A DNA stretch of 37,042 nucleotides from contig NZ_CDBY01000081.1 of the NCBI RefSeq assembly GCF_000820125.1, forward strand, positions 423-37,464, given 5' to 3'. A program made the translations under genes and the position numbers. The notes under the pieces were generated by a model. The model made no database searches. It worked only from the letters and a program-made list of their open reading frames with translations, and was not told the DNA's origin. The DNA comes from Aeromonas simiae. Its GTDB lineage: Bacteria > Pseudomonadota > Gammaproteobacteria > Enterobacterales > Aeromonadaceae. Below, one piece after another: positions 27,958 to 36,827 of the stretch (the stretch's first letter is position 1; the number at the start of each line of letters is the position of its first letter).

Positions 27958-29475
27958 GTGACTCTACTCCTAATCCTGCTCATCCCCTTCATCGGCGGCC
28001 TGCTCTGCTGGCAGGGTGAGCGCTTTGGCGCCCATTTCGTGCGCTGGGTGGCGCTGGTGTCGATGACGACGGTGCTGGTGCTGGCCGGGGCCCTCTGGCT
28101 CGGCGGCACCTATGCCCTGCCGCAAAGCGGCGTCATTCAGTGGGCCGCCGAGCTGCGCCTTGCCTGGATCCCGCGTTTTGGCATCGATCTGCACCTGGCG
28201 GTCGACGGTCTCTCCATCCTGATGGTGGTGCTCACCGCCTTCATCGGCGTGCTGGCCATCCTCTGCTCCTGGAAGGAGATCGTGCAGCGGGTGGGCTTTT
28301 TCCACCTCAACCTGCTGTGGATCCTGGGCGGCGTGCTCGGCGTCTTCATGGCGGTGGATCTGTTCCTGTTCTTCTTCTTCTGGGAGATGATGCTGGTGCC
28401 CATGTACTTCCTGATCGCCCTGTGGGGCCATTCGGTCAGTGACGGCAAGTCGCGCATCAACGCGGCCACCAAGTTCTTCATCTACACCCAGGCCAGCGGC
28501 CTCATCATGCTGGTGGCCATCATCGGTCTGGTGCTGACCCACTACCACGCCACCGGTACCATCACCTTCAACTATCAGGATCTGCTGCACACCGAGATGA
28601 GCGAAGGGATGCAGTGGGCGCTGATGCTCGGCTTCTTCATCGCCTTCGCGGTCAAGATGCCGCTGGTGCCGCTGCACGGCTGGCTGCCGGACGCCCACAG
28701 CCAGGCGCCGACCGCCGGCTCGGTGGATCTGGCCGGCATCCTGCTAAAGACCGCCGCCTATGGCCTGCTGCGCTTTGCCCTGCCGCTGTTCCCCGAGGCG
28801 TCGGCGGCGTTTGCCCCCTACGCCATGCTGTTTGGCCTGGTGGGGATCGTCTACGGTGCCCTGGCCGCCTTCGCCCAGACCGACATCAAGCGCCTGGTGG
28901 CCTACACCAGCATCTCCCACATGGGCTTTGTGATGATCGCCATCTACTCGGGCACCGAGCTGGCCATCCAGGGCGCCGTGGTGCAGATGATCGCCCACGG
29001 TCTCTCGGCGGCCGGCCTGTTTATCCTGTGCGGCCAGCTCTATGAGCGCCTGCATACCCGCGATCTGCGCGAGATGGGCGGCCTGTGGAGCCGGCTGCGC
29101 TACCTGCCCGGCGTGATGATGTTCTTCGCGGTGGCCTCGCTCGGCCTTCCGGGTACCGGCAACTTCGTCGGCGAGTTCCTGATCCTGCTCGGCAGCTTCC
29201 CGGTCGCCCCGCTGATGACCATCCTCGCCACCTTCGGTTTGGTGTTGGCCTCGGTCTATTCACTCATCATGCTGCATCGCGCCAGCTTCGGCCCGGCCAA
29301 GAGCAGCAGCCCGCTGCAGGCCCTCGATGGCCGTGAGGTGACCATGATGCTGGTGCTGGCCGGCCTTCTTATCCTGCTCGGCCTCTACCCGCAACCCGTG
29401 CTGGATACCGCCAGCGCCAGTGTGGCCCAAGTGATGCACTGGTATGTGTCCCCCTCTGCCGGAGCCCTGCAATGA
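27958..29475 (+). CDS. nuoM: NADH-quinone oxidoreductase subunit M
   Basis: This 505-aa Mrp-antiporter-like proton-pumping subunit has 14 expected helices. The essential pair is present: E143 in [14 protein letters not shown] and K233 in [19 protein letters not shown]. Also seen are [20 protein letters not shown] and the conserved [13 protein letters not shown]. The start is a GTG at 27958, with AGAGAGGA upstream, and matches the family start [17 protein letters not shown]. The stop overlaps nuoN (ATGA). Confidence 0.97.
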   Translation: MTLLLILLIPFIGGLLCWQGERFGAHFVRWVALVSMTTVLVLAGALWLGGTYALPQSGVIQWAAELRLAWIPRFGIDLHLAVDGLSILMVVLTAFIGVLAILCSWKEIVQRVGFFHLNLLWILGGVLGVFMAVDLFLFFFFWEMMLVPMYFLIALWGHSVSDGKSRINAATKFFIYTQASGLIMLVAIIGLVLTHYHATGTITFNYQDLLHTEMSEGMQWALMLGFFIAFAVKMPLVPLHGWLPDAHSQAPTAGSVDLAGILLKTAAYGLLRFALPLFPEASAAFAPYAMLFGLVGIVYGALAAFAQTDIKRLVAYTSISHMGFVMIAIYSGTELAIQGAVVQMIAHGLSAAGLFILCGQLYERLHTRDLREMGGLWSRLRYLPGVMMFFAVASLGLPGTGNFVGEFLILLGSFPVAPLMTILATFGLVLASVYSLIMLHRASFGPAKSSSPLQALDGREVTMMLVLAGLLILLGLYPQPVLDTASASVAQVMHWYVSPSAGALQ

Positions 29476-30932
29476 CGTTTACTGCTTCTCAACTGCTGGC
29501 CCTGCTGCCCCTGCTGCTCACCAGCGCCACCCTGGTGGCGCTGATGCTGGCCATCGCCTGGCGGCGCAACCACGAGTTCGCCTTCATGGTGACCATCGCC
29601 GGCCTCAACGCCGCGCTCCTCTCGGTGCCCTTGGTGATGGGGCTCGGCACCCAGCAGGTCACCCCGCTGCTGGTCATCGACAGCTACGCCCTGTTCTATT
29701 CGGCGCTGGTGCTGGTCGGGGCGCTGGCCACCTGCACCTTCGCCCGCAGCTGGCTCAAGACCCTGCCGGACAACCGCGAGGAGTTCTACCTGCTGCTGCT
29801 GATCGCCACCGCTGGGGGGCTGGTGCTGGCCGGCTCGCGCCATCTCGCCTCCCTGTTTATCGGTATCGAGATGCTGACCCTGCCCATGTTCGGCCTGGTC
29901 GCCTATGCCCGTGGCGAGCGCCACAGCCTGGAGGCCGGCGTGAAGTACATGGTGCTCTCGGCCGCCTCCACCGGTTTTCTGCTGTTTGGCATGGCCCTGC
30001 TCTATGCCCAGGCCGGCAGCCTGAGTTTTGCCGACATCGGCAAGACCCTGACCACCAGCCCCGAGCACCATCCACTGCTGCTCGGCGGCATCGGCATGAT
30101 GCTGGTGGGCTTTGGTTTCAAGCTCTCGCTGGCGCCGTTCCACCTGTGGACCCCGGACGTCTACGAGGGCTCACCGGCCCCGGTGGCGACCTTCCTGGCC
30201 ACCGTCAGCAAGGTCGCCGTGTTCTGCGTGCTGCTGCGCTTCTACCTGGCGGTACCCGCCGCCGGTGACGCCGCCGTGCAGTGGCTACTGACCGCCATCG
30301 CCATCCTGTCGATCCTCATCGGCAACCTGCTGGCCCTGATGCAGAGCAACATCAAGCGGATGCTCGGCTACTCCTCCATCTCCCACTTCGGCTACCTGCT
30401 GACCGTGGTGGTGGCGAGCCGGCTGGGGCAGATCCCGGTCGAGGCGGCCGGTGTCTACCTGCTGATGTACCTCTTGACCAACCTGGGATCGTTTGGGGTG
30501 GTGAGCATGATGTCGAGCCCGTTCCACGGTAAGGATGCCGACAGCCTGCACCACTACCGCGGCCTGTTCTGGAAGCGCCCCTACCTGACTGCCGTGCTGA
30601 CCGTCATGATGCTCTCGCTGGCCGGGATCCCGATGACCCTCGGCTTTATCGGCAAGTTCTATCTGGTCGGCGTGACCGTCGAAGCCAAGCTGTGGTGGCT
30701 GGCCGGCGCCATCGTGCTCGGCAGTGCCCTGGGTCTTTTCTACTACCTGCGGGTCATGGTCACCCTCTACCTGCGCGAACCCGGCATGCAGCGCCGCGAC
30801 GCCGAGGCGGGCTGGCACCTCTCCTCGGGCGGCGTGGTGGTGCTGCTCTCCGCCATCCTGGTGGTGCTGCTCGGCATCCTGCCGCAACCGGTCATCTCGC
30901 TGGTGCGCGGTCTGATGACGATGCAGTTCTGA
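29472..30932 (+). CDS. nuoN: NADH-quinone oxidoreductase subunit N
   Basis: This 486-aa Mrp-antiporter-like proton-pumping subunit is the last gene of the operon. E133 ([14 protein letters not shown]) and K217 ([21 protein letters not shown], split here only by numbering) match E. coli positions exactly. [18 protein letters not shown] is the broken-helix motif. The product completes the membrane arm. A strong terminator follows 6 bp after the stop. Confidence 0.97.
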   Translation: MTFTASQLLALLPLLLTSATLVALMLAIAWRRNHEFAFMVTIAGLNAALLSVPLVMGLGTQQVTPLLVIDSYALFYSALVLVGALATCTFARSWLKTLPDNREEFYLLLLIATAGGLVLAGSRHLASLFIGIEMLTLPMFGLVAYARGERHSLEAGVKYMVLSAASTGFLLFGMALLYAQAGSLSFADIGKTLTTSPEHHPLLLGGIGMMLVGFGFKLSLAPFHLWTPDVYEGSPAPVATFLATVSKVAVFCVLLRFYLAVPAAGDAAVQWLLTAIAILSILIGNLLALMQSNIKRMLGYSSISHFGYLLTVVVASRLGQIPVEAAGVYLLMYLLTNLGSFGVVSMMSSPFHGKDADSLHHYRGLFWKRPYLTAVLTVMMLSLAGIPMTLGFIGKFYLVGVTVEAKLWWLAGAIVLGSALGLFYYLRVMVTLYLREPGMQRRDAEAGWHLSSGGVVVLLSAILVVLLGILPQPVISLVRGLMTMQF

Positions 30933-30938
30933 CAAAAA

Positions 30939-30967
30939 GACCCCGGCCAAGGCCGGGGTCTTTTTTT
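30939..30967 (+). terminator. Terminator of the nuo operon
   Basis: GACCCCGGCC (30939-30948) pairs with GGCCGGGGTC (30951-30960), with a very short apex, followed by seven T residues. This is among the strongest terminators in the window. Confidence 0.95.
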
Positions 30968-31120
30968 ACGCCACCTTCACCGGCAACGCGGGCGCTATGC
31001 CGCCCATGCAAGGCCAGATGCCAATCGCGTCCACTCGACCCCGTGCGTTTTTATCCCCCCAAAGGCCGGTTTTTCAGCATCCGCCTCGCCCAGCCCGACG
31101 TCGATCGCCGCCGGCTGTGG

Positions 31121-31126
31121 TACTAT
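31121..31126 (+). promoter_or_regulatory. Candidate extended -10 element for zur
   Basis: TGGTACTAT has the TGn extension and a TACTAT hexamer, about 32 bp before the zur start. No good -35 and no recognisable Zur box were seen in 30968-31157. Confidence 0.35.
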
Positions 31127-31157
31127 GAATGCCTCATGAGACATAACCAATCGAGTG

Positions 31158-31616
31158 ATGGAACAGGATCAACTGCTAGAGCGCGCCCGCCTTCTGTGTG
31201 ACCAGCGCGGACTTCGTTTCACTGCCACCCGGCAGCAGGTGTTGCGCCTGCTGGCCCGGCATGGCAATGCCATCAGCGCCTATGAATTGCTCGATCAGTT
31301 GCGCCTCACCGAGCCCAATGCCAAGCCGCCAACCATCTATCGCGCGCTCGATTTCTTACTAGAACAAGGTTTTGCCCATAAGGTAGAATCCCTCAACGCC
31401 TACCTGTTCTGCTGTCATTTCGATCACGCTCATCCTATGCAACTCCTCATCTGCGATCGCTGTGGCAACGTGGTCGAGCTGCACGACAACGCGATCGACA
31501 GTGCGTTTATGGAACAGGCTTCACTGTATGGCTTTACTATTACCAACAAGACCATAGAGGCACACGGTCAGTGTGCCCGCTGCACACCCAGTCAGGGGCA
31601 TAAACATGAAGGCTGA
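31158..31616 (+). CDS. zur: Zinc uptake regulator Zur (Fur family)
   Basis: This 152-aa Fur-family repressor of zinc uptake genes has a winged helix (about 15-85) with RFTATRQQVLRLLARHGNAI, AYELLDQLR and the Zur-like KPPTIYRALDFLLEQGFAH (close to E. coli Zur). The dimer domain has CCHFDHAHPMQLLICDRCGN and the second Cys pair HGQCARC, forming the structural zinc site. VVELHDN is the regulatory metal region. A GTG at 31155 lies directly before the ATG at 31158; neither has a strong ribosome site. The stop overlaps the cheX start by 11 bp. A Fur-family paralog with another metal is possible but the match to Zur is good. Confidence 0.88.
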   Translation: MEQDQLLERARLLCDQRGLRFTATRQQVLRLLARHGNAISAYELLDQLRLTEPNAKPPTIYRALDFLLEQGFAHKVESLNAYLFCCHFDHAHPMQLLICDRCGNVVELHDNAIDSAFMEQASLYGFTITNKTIEAHGQCARCTPSQGHKHEG

Positions 31617-32067
31617 TTTCATCAATCCATTTCTCTTATCCCTGCTTAACGTCATGTCCACCATGGCCCAGCTCGAACTCAAACCCGGCAAGCCCAAGCG
31701 TAAAACCGATGAGCTGGCCCGTGGCGATATCTCCGGCCTCATTGGCATGGTGGGCCCGAAGACCCGTGGCTCACTCTCCATCAGCTTAGAGAAGCGACTG
31801 GCGCTCGAGATCATGCGCCGCATGCTGGGCGAGGCCCCCGCACACCTCAATGGCGAAGTGACGGACATGATTGGCGAGATCACCAACATGGTCGCCGGTG
31901 GCGCCAAGCGAATGTTGGGAGAAAAAGGCTATGAGTTCGACATGGCGACCCCCATCGTCGTCGCGGGGCCGAGCCATGCCATTACCCACAAGGCCGAAGG
32001 CATGAAGATCATGATGCCGTTCGAAAGTGAATTCGGGGGAGCAACCGTCGAGATCTGCTTCGAATAG
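31606..32067 (+). CDS. cheX: CheX-like chemotaxis phosphatase
   Basis: This 153-aa single-domain CheX/CheC-family protein has the active-site ExxN motif as E91-I-T-N94 within DMIGEITNMVAGGAKR, the helix that dephosphorylates CheY-P. Other matches are TRGSLSISLEKRLALEIMRRML and the C-terminal strand GGATVEICFE. It would speed the decay of a phosphorylated response regulator, CheY or another receiver. AGGGG lies 8 nt before the ATG, inside the end of zur, so translation is probably coupled. No chemotaxis gene is nearby. Confidence 0.85.
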   Translation: MKADFINPFLLSLLNVMSTMAQLELKPGKPKRKTDELARGDISGLIGMVGPKTRGSLSISLEKRLALEIMRRMLGEAPAHLNGEVTDMIGEITNMVAGGAKRMLGEKGYEFDMATPIVVAGPSHAITHKAEGMKIMMPFESEFGGATVEICFE

Positions 32068-32077
32068 GAGCCACGCC

Positions 32078-32311
32078 ATGTGGAAGCTGTTGAAATGGAT
32101 CTTCATCGGCTGGGCCGGGGTGCTTGTCCTGTGTGACATGCGCCTGCAGACCTCCATCTACCGCTACGAGGACAACCGGGTCGAGCTGCGGCTACCACGC
32201 TGGCAGGCCGACACCCCATGGGCCCGCCTGATCTGGCATGCCGGACAGTGGCAGTGGGACTGGTATGGTCTGGAAGGGGCGCGCCGCCCCCTCGACATCC
32301 CCCCCGAATAA
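32078..32311 (+). CDS. Small membrane protein, 77 aa, unknown
   Basis: I do not recognise a family. The ATG at 32078 has AGGAG 8 nt upstream; the longer frame from 32027 is inside cheX. Residues 1-21 (MWKLLKWIFIGWAGVLVLCD) form one membrane segment or uncleaved signal anchor. The remaining about 55 residues are short, Trp-rich and charged (YRYEDNRVELRLPRWQAD, IWHAGQWQWDWYGLEGA), probably periplasmic. Spacing of 10 bp suggests co-translation with cheX. The gene ends at a bidirectional terminator. Confidence 0.75.
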   Translation: MWKLLKWIFIGWAGVLVLCDMRLQTSIYRYEDNRVELRLPRWQADTPWARLIWHAGQWQWDWYGLEGARRPLDIPPE

Positions 32312-32314
32312 CGA

Positions 32315-32350
32315 AAAAGAAAAAGGGCCTGCAATTGCAGGCCCTTTTTT
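32315..32350. terminator. Bidirectional terminator between the 77-aa gene and brnQ
   Basis: GGGCCTGC (32325-32332) pairs with GCAGGCCC (32337-32344), flanked by A residues on the left and six T residues on the right. It serves both convergent units. Confidence 0.95.
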
Positions 32351-32364
32351 CATGGCGTGATGAC

Positions 32365-33672
32365 TCAGACCGTCTTGGCCTCGACGCGCCCGGAGGAGCG
32401 AACCAGGATGCCAAGCCCGCAGGCGGCCAGGGTCGGCAGCAGCCAGGCCAGGCCCTTGTCAAACAGGGGCAGGAAGGAGAAGGTGTCCATCTTCACGCCG
32501 GCCGCACCCAGCCCATCCAGGCAGCCGAACAGGAAGGCGATGGTCAGCACCAGGCGGAAGGTGAGGGTCGGGCGACCGAACTGCTCCTTGAGGAAGGTGA
32601 GCAGCACCAGCGCCACCGCCACCGGGTAGATGGCGACCAGTACCGGGATGGAGAGGCTGATGAGCTGGCTCAGGCCCACGTTAGCGACCAGGGCACAGAT
32701 GGCGCCCAGCAGCAGCACCAGCTTGCGATAAGCGACGCCAGTCAGGTTGTGGAAATAGTCGGAGCAGGCAGAGATCAACCCCACCGCCGTGGTAAAGCAG
32801 GCCAGGGTGATGATACCGGCCAGGATCAACTGACCCGGCTGACCGAACAGGCTCAGCACATAGGCACTGACGATGGCACCGCCGTTGCTCGCCTCGCTCA
32901 CCACGCCCAGCGCCGTGTTGCCGAGCTGGAACAGGGAGACATAGACCACACACAGGCCGGTAGCAGAGATGGTGCCGGCAATGGCCAGATACTTGAACTG
33001 GCTGCGGTAGTCGGTGACGCCCTTCTGACGCAGCAGGTCGACGATGAGGGCACCGAACATCAGGGACGCCAAGGTGTCCATGGTGTTGTACCCCTCCAAC
33101 ATCCCCTTGATGAAGGGGCTATCGATGTAGTCGCCAGAGGCTTCCGGCATGGTGCCTTGCGGGGCGATCAGCACACCGGCGGCCAGCGCCAGCAGCAGCA
33201 CGATCAGCACCGGAGTCAGCACCTTGCCGACGGCATCCATCAGCTTGCCCTGATTGAGGGAGACCAAAATGGCCAGCCCGAAGAAGATCAGGGTATAAAG
33301 AACCAGTCCCCCCTGACCCACTTCGCCCAGGAACGGCTTCAGACCCATTTCATAGGCCACCAGACCGGTACGGGGCGCGGCAAAGGCCGGGCCGATGATG
33401 ATATAGATGGCCACCGCCAGCACGGTGGCGACCCCTGCCGGCAGCAGACGGGTCATGCCCGCCCACCCATCGCCCGCCTTGGCGACGGCGATGATGGTCA
33501 CCAGCGGCAGACCCACGGCAGTGACCAAGAAGCCAAACATGGCCAGGGACATGTGCTCACCGGCCAGAAAACCGGCCAGGGGGGGGAAGATGATATTGCC
33601 AGCGCCCAAATAGAAGGCGAAGGTCATAAAGCCCAATCCGAGTACATCGGACAGTGTCAGTGATTTCGTCAA
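32365..33672 (-). CDS. brnQ: Branched-chain amino acid transporter BrnQ
   Basis: This is a 435-aa LIVCS-family sodium- or proton-coupled carrier for leucine, isoleucine and valine. It has 12 expected helices. The N-terminal signature is LGFMTFAFYLGAGNIIFPP, followed by GFLVTAVGLPLVTIIAVAK. GYNTMDTLASLMFGALIV is the conserved middle motif. There is no ATG at the N-terminus. The TTG at 33672 is preferred over a TTG at 33678: GAGG lies 6 nt upstream of it and it yields MTKSLTLSDV, which lines up with E. coli BrnQ (MTHQL). A structured leader precedes the gene. Confidence 0.93.
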   Translation of the reverse strand: MTKSLTLSDVLGLGFMTFAFYLGAGNIIFPPLAGFLAGEHMSLAMFGFLVTAVGLPLVTIIAVAKAGDGWAGMTRLLPAGVATVLAVAIYIIIGPAFAAPRTGLVAYEMGLKPFLGEVGQGGLVLYTLIFFGLAILVSLNQGKLMDAVGKVLTPVLIVLLLALAAGVLIAPQGTMPEASGDYIDSPFIKGMLEGYNTMDTLASLMFGALIVDLLRQKGVTDYRSQFKYLAIAGTISATGLCVVYVSLFQLGNTALGVVSEASNGGAIVSAYVLSLFGQPGQLILAGIITLACFTTAVGLISACSDYFHNLTGVAYRKLVLLLGAICALVANVGLSQLISLSIPVLVAIYPVAVALVLLTFLKEQFGRPTLTFRLVLTIAFLFGCLDGLGAAGVKMDTFSFLPLFDKGLAWLLPTLAACGLGILVRSSGRVEAKTV

Positions 33673-33751
33673 GGTCAACCTCGTCTGTCTTGTAACTTAT
33701 TGCTTTTTTGTATTTTTTTGGCCCTACAGACCCCCTTGGGGAACGGTAGGC

Positions 33752-33816
33752 AAAAAAAAGGCGCCGCTGTTTTAATGACCTGAAGCAGTGATTTTTGCTG
33801 GTCTGGAGCGGTCGCC
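33752..33816 (-). terminator. Terminator-like stem between trmN6 and brnQ
   Basis: On the minus strand GGCG-A-CCGC (33816-33808) can pair with GCGGCGCC (33767-33760), enclosing a branch with GACC/GGTC and AGCA/TGCT. Eight T residues follow (33759-33752). It may end trmN6 transcripts. Because a promoter candidate lies just upstream, it may instead attenuate brnQ. Confidence 0.5.
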
Positions 33817-33828
33817 CGTTTTAACGTC

Positions 33829-33856
33829 AGAATAAAGGAGTGAGAAATAAGTTCAA
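33829..33856 (-). promoter_or_regulatory. Candidate promoter of brnQ
   Basis: On the minus strand TTGAAC (33856-33851) and TATTCT (33834-33829) are separated by 16 bp. Initiation near 33822 would place the terminator-like stem within the first nucleotides of the leader, leaving a leader of about 150 nt before the TTG. Confidence 0.4.
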
Positions 33857-33864
33857 GACGAAAT

Positions 33865-34572
33865 TTACATCTTGAGATAGAAGGAAGAGGTTAGCTGGAT
33901 ATATCTTTCGCAATAACGACCATCAGCAGAATGGATCACGATTTGACCCTGTTTAATCGTGATTAATTCTCTGGAAAACAGCAATAAAACACGATTTGCC
34001 TCTTTCCCCTCCTTGCCGACCACTATTTCATCACATGCACAATGCAGATCATATCGTGCTGCGATATCCCGCAAACGTTCGCCCTCCTCGCGGGGAAGTA
34101 CCAGCGCCACCCGCCCCTGTGGAGCCAGCAGGCGCTGACAGGCAGCCAGCAGATCGTGCTGGCTGAGGCTCCCCGTATGCCTGGCGCGGGCTCGCGCCGG
34201 ATCGGCAAAGGACTGACCGGCATGGAAATAGGGGGGATTGGAGACGATGAGATCATACGGCCCGCCCTCGAACTGTTGTAAGGCGATTGGATGCACATGA
34301 ATCTTATTAGGCCAGGGGGAGGCCAGCACATTCTCCTGCGCCTGCGCGGCGGCGGCAGGATCTATCTCGATCGCGTCGATCTGCACATCAGGGGCCGAGC
34401 GCTGGGCCAGCATCAGGGCAATGAGGCCGGAGCCGGTGCCGATATCGAGGATGCGCCGCACCCCGTCGAGCGGCGCCCAGGCGCCTAGCAGCACCCCGTC
34501 CGTCCCCACCTTCATGGCGCAGCGGTCATGGGCCACATGAAACTGTTTGAAGGTAAATCCAGGGCTTACCAT
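33865..34572 (-). CDS. trmN6: tRNA1(Val) (adenine(37)-N6)-methyltransferase TrmN6 (YfiC)
   Basis: This 235-aa class I SAM-dependent methyltransferase makes m6A37 in valine tRNA. The SAM loop is LDIGTGSGL (42-50), the acidic ribose-binding stretch is DAIEIDP, and the catalytic NPPY motif is at 112-115 within LIVSNPPYFHAG. The N-terminal FKQFHVAHDRCAMKVGTDGVLLGAW is typical of the YfiC family. AGGAG lies 6-7 nt before the ATG. As in E. coli it is divergent from srmB. Confidence 0.94.
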   Translation of the reverse strand: MVSPGFTFKQFHVAHDRCAMKVGTDGVLLGAWAPLDGVRRILDIGTGSGLIALMLAQRSAPDVQIDAIEIDPAAAAQAQENVLASPWPNKIHVHPIALQQFEGGPYDLIVSNPPYFHAGQSFADPARARARHTGSLSQHDLLAACQRLLAPQGRVALVLPREEGERLRDIAARYDLHCACDEIVVGKEGKEANRVLLLFSRELITIKQGQIVIHSADGRYCERYIQLTSSFYLKM

Positions 34573-34599
34573 TACACACTCCTACTGCACAGGGAGCGG

Positions 34600-34605
34600 A
34601 TTATA
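34600..34605 (-). promoter_or_regulatory. -10 element of trmN6
   Basis: A consensus TATAAT lies on the minus strand 28 bp upstream of the trmN6 ATG. The -35 region is not well conserved. Confidence 0.5.
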
Positions 34606-34649
34606 GCGATTGTCGCCCTCTCGCCATAGGAGCCGGCCCCACTATCGCC

Positions 34650-34655
34650 TATAAT
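34650..34655 (+). promoter_or_regulatory. -10 element of srmB
   Basis: A consensus TATAAT lies 31 bp upstream of the srmB ATG. The -35 region is poor. With the trmN6 box it makes a divergent promoter pair in a 113-bp spacer. Confidence 0.5.
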
Positions 34656-34685
34656 GCGGCGTTTTCTCCGTAACCGAGTATCGCC

Positions 34686-35915
34686 ATGAGCATGTCCTTC
34701 GACGACTTCGACCTGCACCCAGCCCTCAACCAGGCCCTGGCCGACATGGGCTTCACCCGCCCCACGACCATCCAGCAGATGGTGCTGGAGCCGGCCCTGG
34801 ACGGCCGCGATATTCTGGCCTCTGCACCGACCGGCACCGGCAAGACCGCCGGTTTCCTGCTGCCTGCCTTGCAGCATCTGCTCGATTTTCCGCGCCGCAA
34901 ACCCGGCCCTTGCCGTGTGCTGGTGCTGACACCGACCCGTGAGCTGGCGTTGCAGGTGACCGCCCACGCCAAGGCGCTGGCCGCCCATACCTCACTCGCG
35001 GTCGAGACCATCATCGGCGGTGTCTCCCACGAGGAGCAGCGCCCGGCCATGACCCGTACCACCGACATCGTAGTCGCCACCCCGGGCCGCCTGCTCGAGT
35101 ACATCAATGCCGGCGAGTTCGAGAGCGATGACATCGAGATCCTGGTGCTGGACGAAGCGGATCGCATGCTCGACATGGGCTTCATCGACGACGTCGGCCG
35201 CATCGTGGCCGAAGCGCGCTATCGCAAGCACACTCTGCTCTTCTCCGCGACCTTGGAAGGGGCGGGCCTGACCCGCTTTGCCAATGAGATCCTCAAGGAG
35301 CCGGTCGAACTGCACGCCGAACCGCCGCGCAGTGAACGCCGCAAGATCACCCAATGGATCCACCTGGCCGACGACGCGGCCCACAAGCTGGCGCTGCTGA
35401 CCCACATACTGCGCGACCCCGAGACCAAGAAGGCCATCATCTTCGTCAAGACCCGTGAGCGGCTGGCCGAACTCGCGGGCCAGTTGCAGACCGCAGAGAT
35501 CCCCTGCGCCTGGATCCGTGGCGAGATGGAGCAGGAGAAGCGCGTCGAGGCGATCCGCAAGTTCAGCGAGGGGGATGTCCCCTTCCTCATCGCCACCGAC
35601 GTGGCCGCCCGCGGTATCGACCTGCCGAACGTCAGCCATGTCATCAACTACGACATGCCCTACAGCGCCGACGTCTATGTGCACCGCATCGGCCGCACCG
35701 GCCGCGCCGGTAACCGCGGTTGCGCCATCAGCCTGACCGAAGCCCATGACATGGCGGTGGTCGCCAAGATCGAACGCTACACCGAGGAGCGCCTCAAGCG
35801 CCGGGTGATCGACGAGCTGCGCCCCAAGCACAAAGAGGCCAAGGTGCCCACCAAGAAGAAAAAGCCCAAGGAGGACAAGAAAAAGTCCGCCAAGAAGAAG
35901 GGCAAGAAGCGCTAA
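34686..35915 (+). CDS. srmB: ATP-dependent RNA helicase SrmB
   Basis: This 409-aa DEAD-box helicase acts early in 50S ribosomal subunit assembly. Motifs in order: Q motif (GFTRPTTIQ, 22-30), motif I APTGTGKT (47-54, K53), PTRELA, TPGR, DEAD (156-159 in LVLDEADRMLDMGF), SAT, then FVKTRERL, TDVAARGID and HRIGRTGRAG in the second RecA domain. The tail from about 375 is Lys-rich (KKKKPKEDKKKSAKKKGKKR), as in RNA-binding extensions. Being divergent from trmN6/yfiC, as in E. coli, supports SrmB over other DEAD-box paralogs. The ribosome site is weak. Confidence 0.94.
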   Translation: MSMSFDDFDLHPALNQALADMGFTRPTTIQQMVLEPALDGRDILASAPTGTGKTAGFLLPALQHLLDFPRRKPGPCRVLVLTPTRELALQVTAHAKALAAHTSLAVETIIGGVSHEEQRPAMTRTTDIVVATPGRLLEYINAGEFESDDIEILVLDEADRMLDMGFIDDVGRIVAEARYRKHTLLFSATLEGAGLTRFANEILKEPVELHAEPPRSERRKITQWIHLADDAAHKLALLTHILRDPETKKAIIFVKTRERLAELAGQLQTAEIPCAWIRGEMEQEKRVEAIRKFSEGDVPFLIATDVAARGIDLPNVSHVINYDMPYSADVYVHRIGRTGRAGNRGCAISLTEAHDMAVVAKIERYTEERLKRRVIDELRPKHKEAKVPTKKKKPKEDKKKSAKKKGKKR

Positions 35916-35946
35916 TAAAAAACAGGCCGGGGAAACCCGGCCTGTT
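35916..35946. terminator. Terminator between srmB and the convergent membrane protein gene
   Basis: AACAGGCCGGG (35921-35931) pairs with CCCGGCCTGTT (35936-35946) around a GAAA loop. On the minus strand a T run follows, giving a strong stop. On the plus strand only GCTTG follows, so termination of srmB is less certain. Confidence 0.88.
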
Positions 35947-35958
35947 GCTTGATGACGC

Positions 35959-36732
35959 TCAGGCGTCGAAGTGAGTGGCAGTCGCCTCGCCAGGGGGGAT
36001 CACCGGCATCTGCCCGTCGGTAAAGATGTCGCGATAGGCGACATAGACGGAGTAGTTGAGCATCGGGATCACCACCAATAACCCCACCACGAGCAGCATA
36101 CTGCTCAGGAGCAACAGCACGCAGGCCAGCAGGCTCCAAGTCAGGAAGGGCCACATGTTGCGCAGACAGCCGACGAAACTCAGCCACAGGGCGCGGTGAA
36201 CCGGGACTTTCTGCAACAAAATCAGCGCCGGCGCAAAGGTCACCGCCATCAACAGTGGCACCGCCATTAACATACTCAGCGAGATGGCCAGCAGTACGGC
36301 CCGAATCTCGTCCACCGTGAACGTGAGATTGATCGCCTCGCGGGACTGCAACAGCTGGACCGGGTCCCAGTGGCTGAGCAGCGCCGAGCTGAGGATCTCA
36401 ATGGGCAGCAGCGCCAGGATCAACACCACGCCGCCAGCCAGCAGTGGCCGAAACTGCTGACGAAAGCCGGTGAACAGATCGTCGAAGCGGATCTTCTGCT
36501 CCCGCCAAGCCCGCTCGGCTGCCGCCATCCACCCTGCCATCCACACCATATAAAGCAGATTGGAGATCACGCCGCCAATGGGCAGCATCTCCAACAACAA
36601 ACCGATGGCCAGCCAGCAAAGCAACATGCCGACGCTAGCTCCCCGCCCATGAAGAAAGAGAGTGAACCCGCCACGGGTCCAGTACCAGCCACGACCAATA
36701 GGATGGCGACGCGGCATGGGGTGAGTCTGCAT
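35959..36732 (-). CDS. BPSS1780-like multi-pass membrane protein
   Basis: This 257-aa protein has about six hydrophobic segments (roughly 30-50, 55-73, 98-118, 140-165, 185-210, 210-232) after a basic N-terminus with GRGWYWTRGGFTLFLHG. The pattern resembles the BPSS1780 family of uncharacterised inner-membrane proteins, with the conserved N-terminal Trp/Phe stretch and APALILLQKVPVHRALWLSF. Function is unknown. The ATG at 36732 has AAGGAG 8 nt upstream; another in-frame ATG is at 36717. It is a single gene ending at the terminator at 35916-35946. Confidence 0.75.
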   Translation of the reverse strand: MQTHPMPRRHPIGRGWYWTRGGFTLFLHGRGASVGMLLCWLAIGLLLEMLPIGGVISNLLYMVWMAGWMAAAERAWREQKIRFDDLFTGFRQQFRPLLAGGVVLILALLPIEILSSALLSHWDPVQLLQSREAINLTFTVDEIRAVLLAISLSMLMAVPLLMAVTFAPALILLQKVPVHRALWLSFVGCLRNMWPFLTWSLLACVLLLLSSMLLVVGLLVVIPMLNYSVYVAYRDIFTDGQMPVIPPGEATATHFDA

Positions 36733-36827
36733 AAACGGGCTCCTTGAAAAACAAGCCGTTGATTTTATATGAGAAGAATGAATATACCATGAGTGTTTTG
36801 GCGTGATTGCTGCACCCTTGAGCAGAA

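Noticed and set aside
26319-28109. Minus-strand open frame of 596 codons opposite nuoL and nuoM
   Set aside because: Antisense shadow of two conserved membrane subunits. Its composition (Gln, His, Gly, Asp repeats) is the complement of hydrophobic codons, and it crosses a gene boundary.
30968-31157. Zur box for autoregulation upstream of zur
   Set aside because: No palindrome resembling the GTTATAATATAAC-type Zur site was found in the spacer.
32218-33663. Plus-strand open frame of 481 codons opposite brnQ
   Set aside because: It crosses the bidirectional terminator at 32315-32350 and is the Gln/Gly/His-rich complement of a 12-helix transporter.
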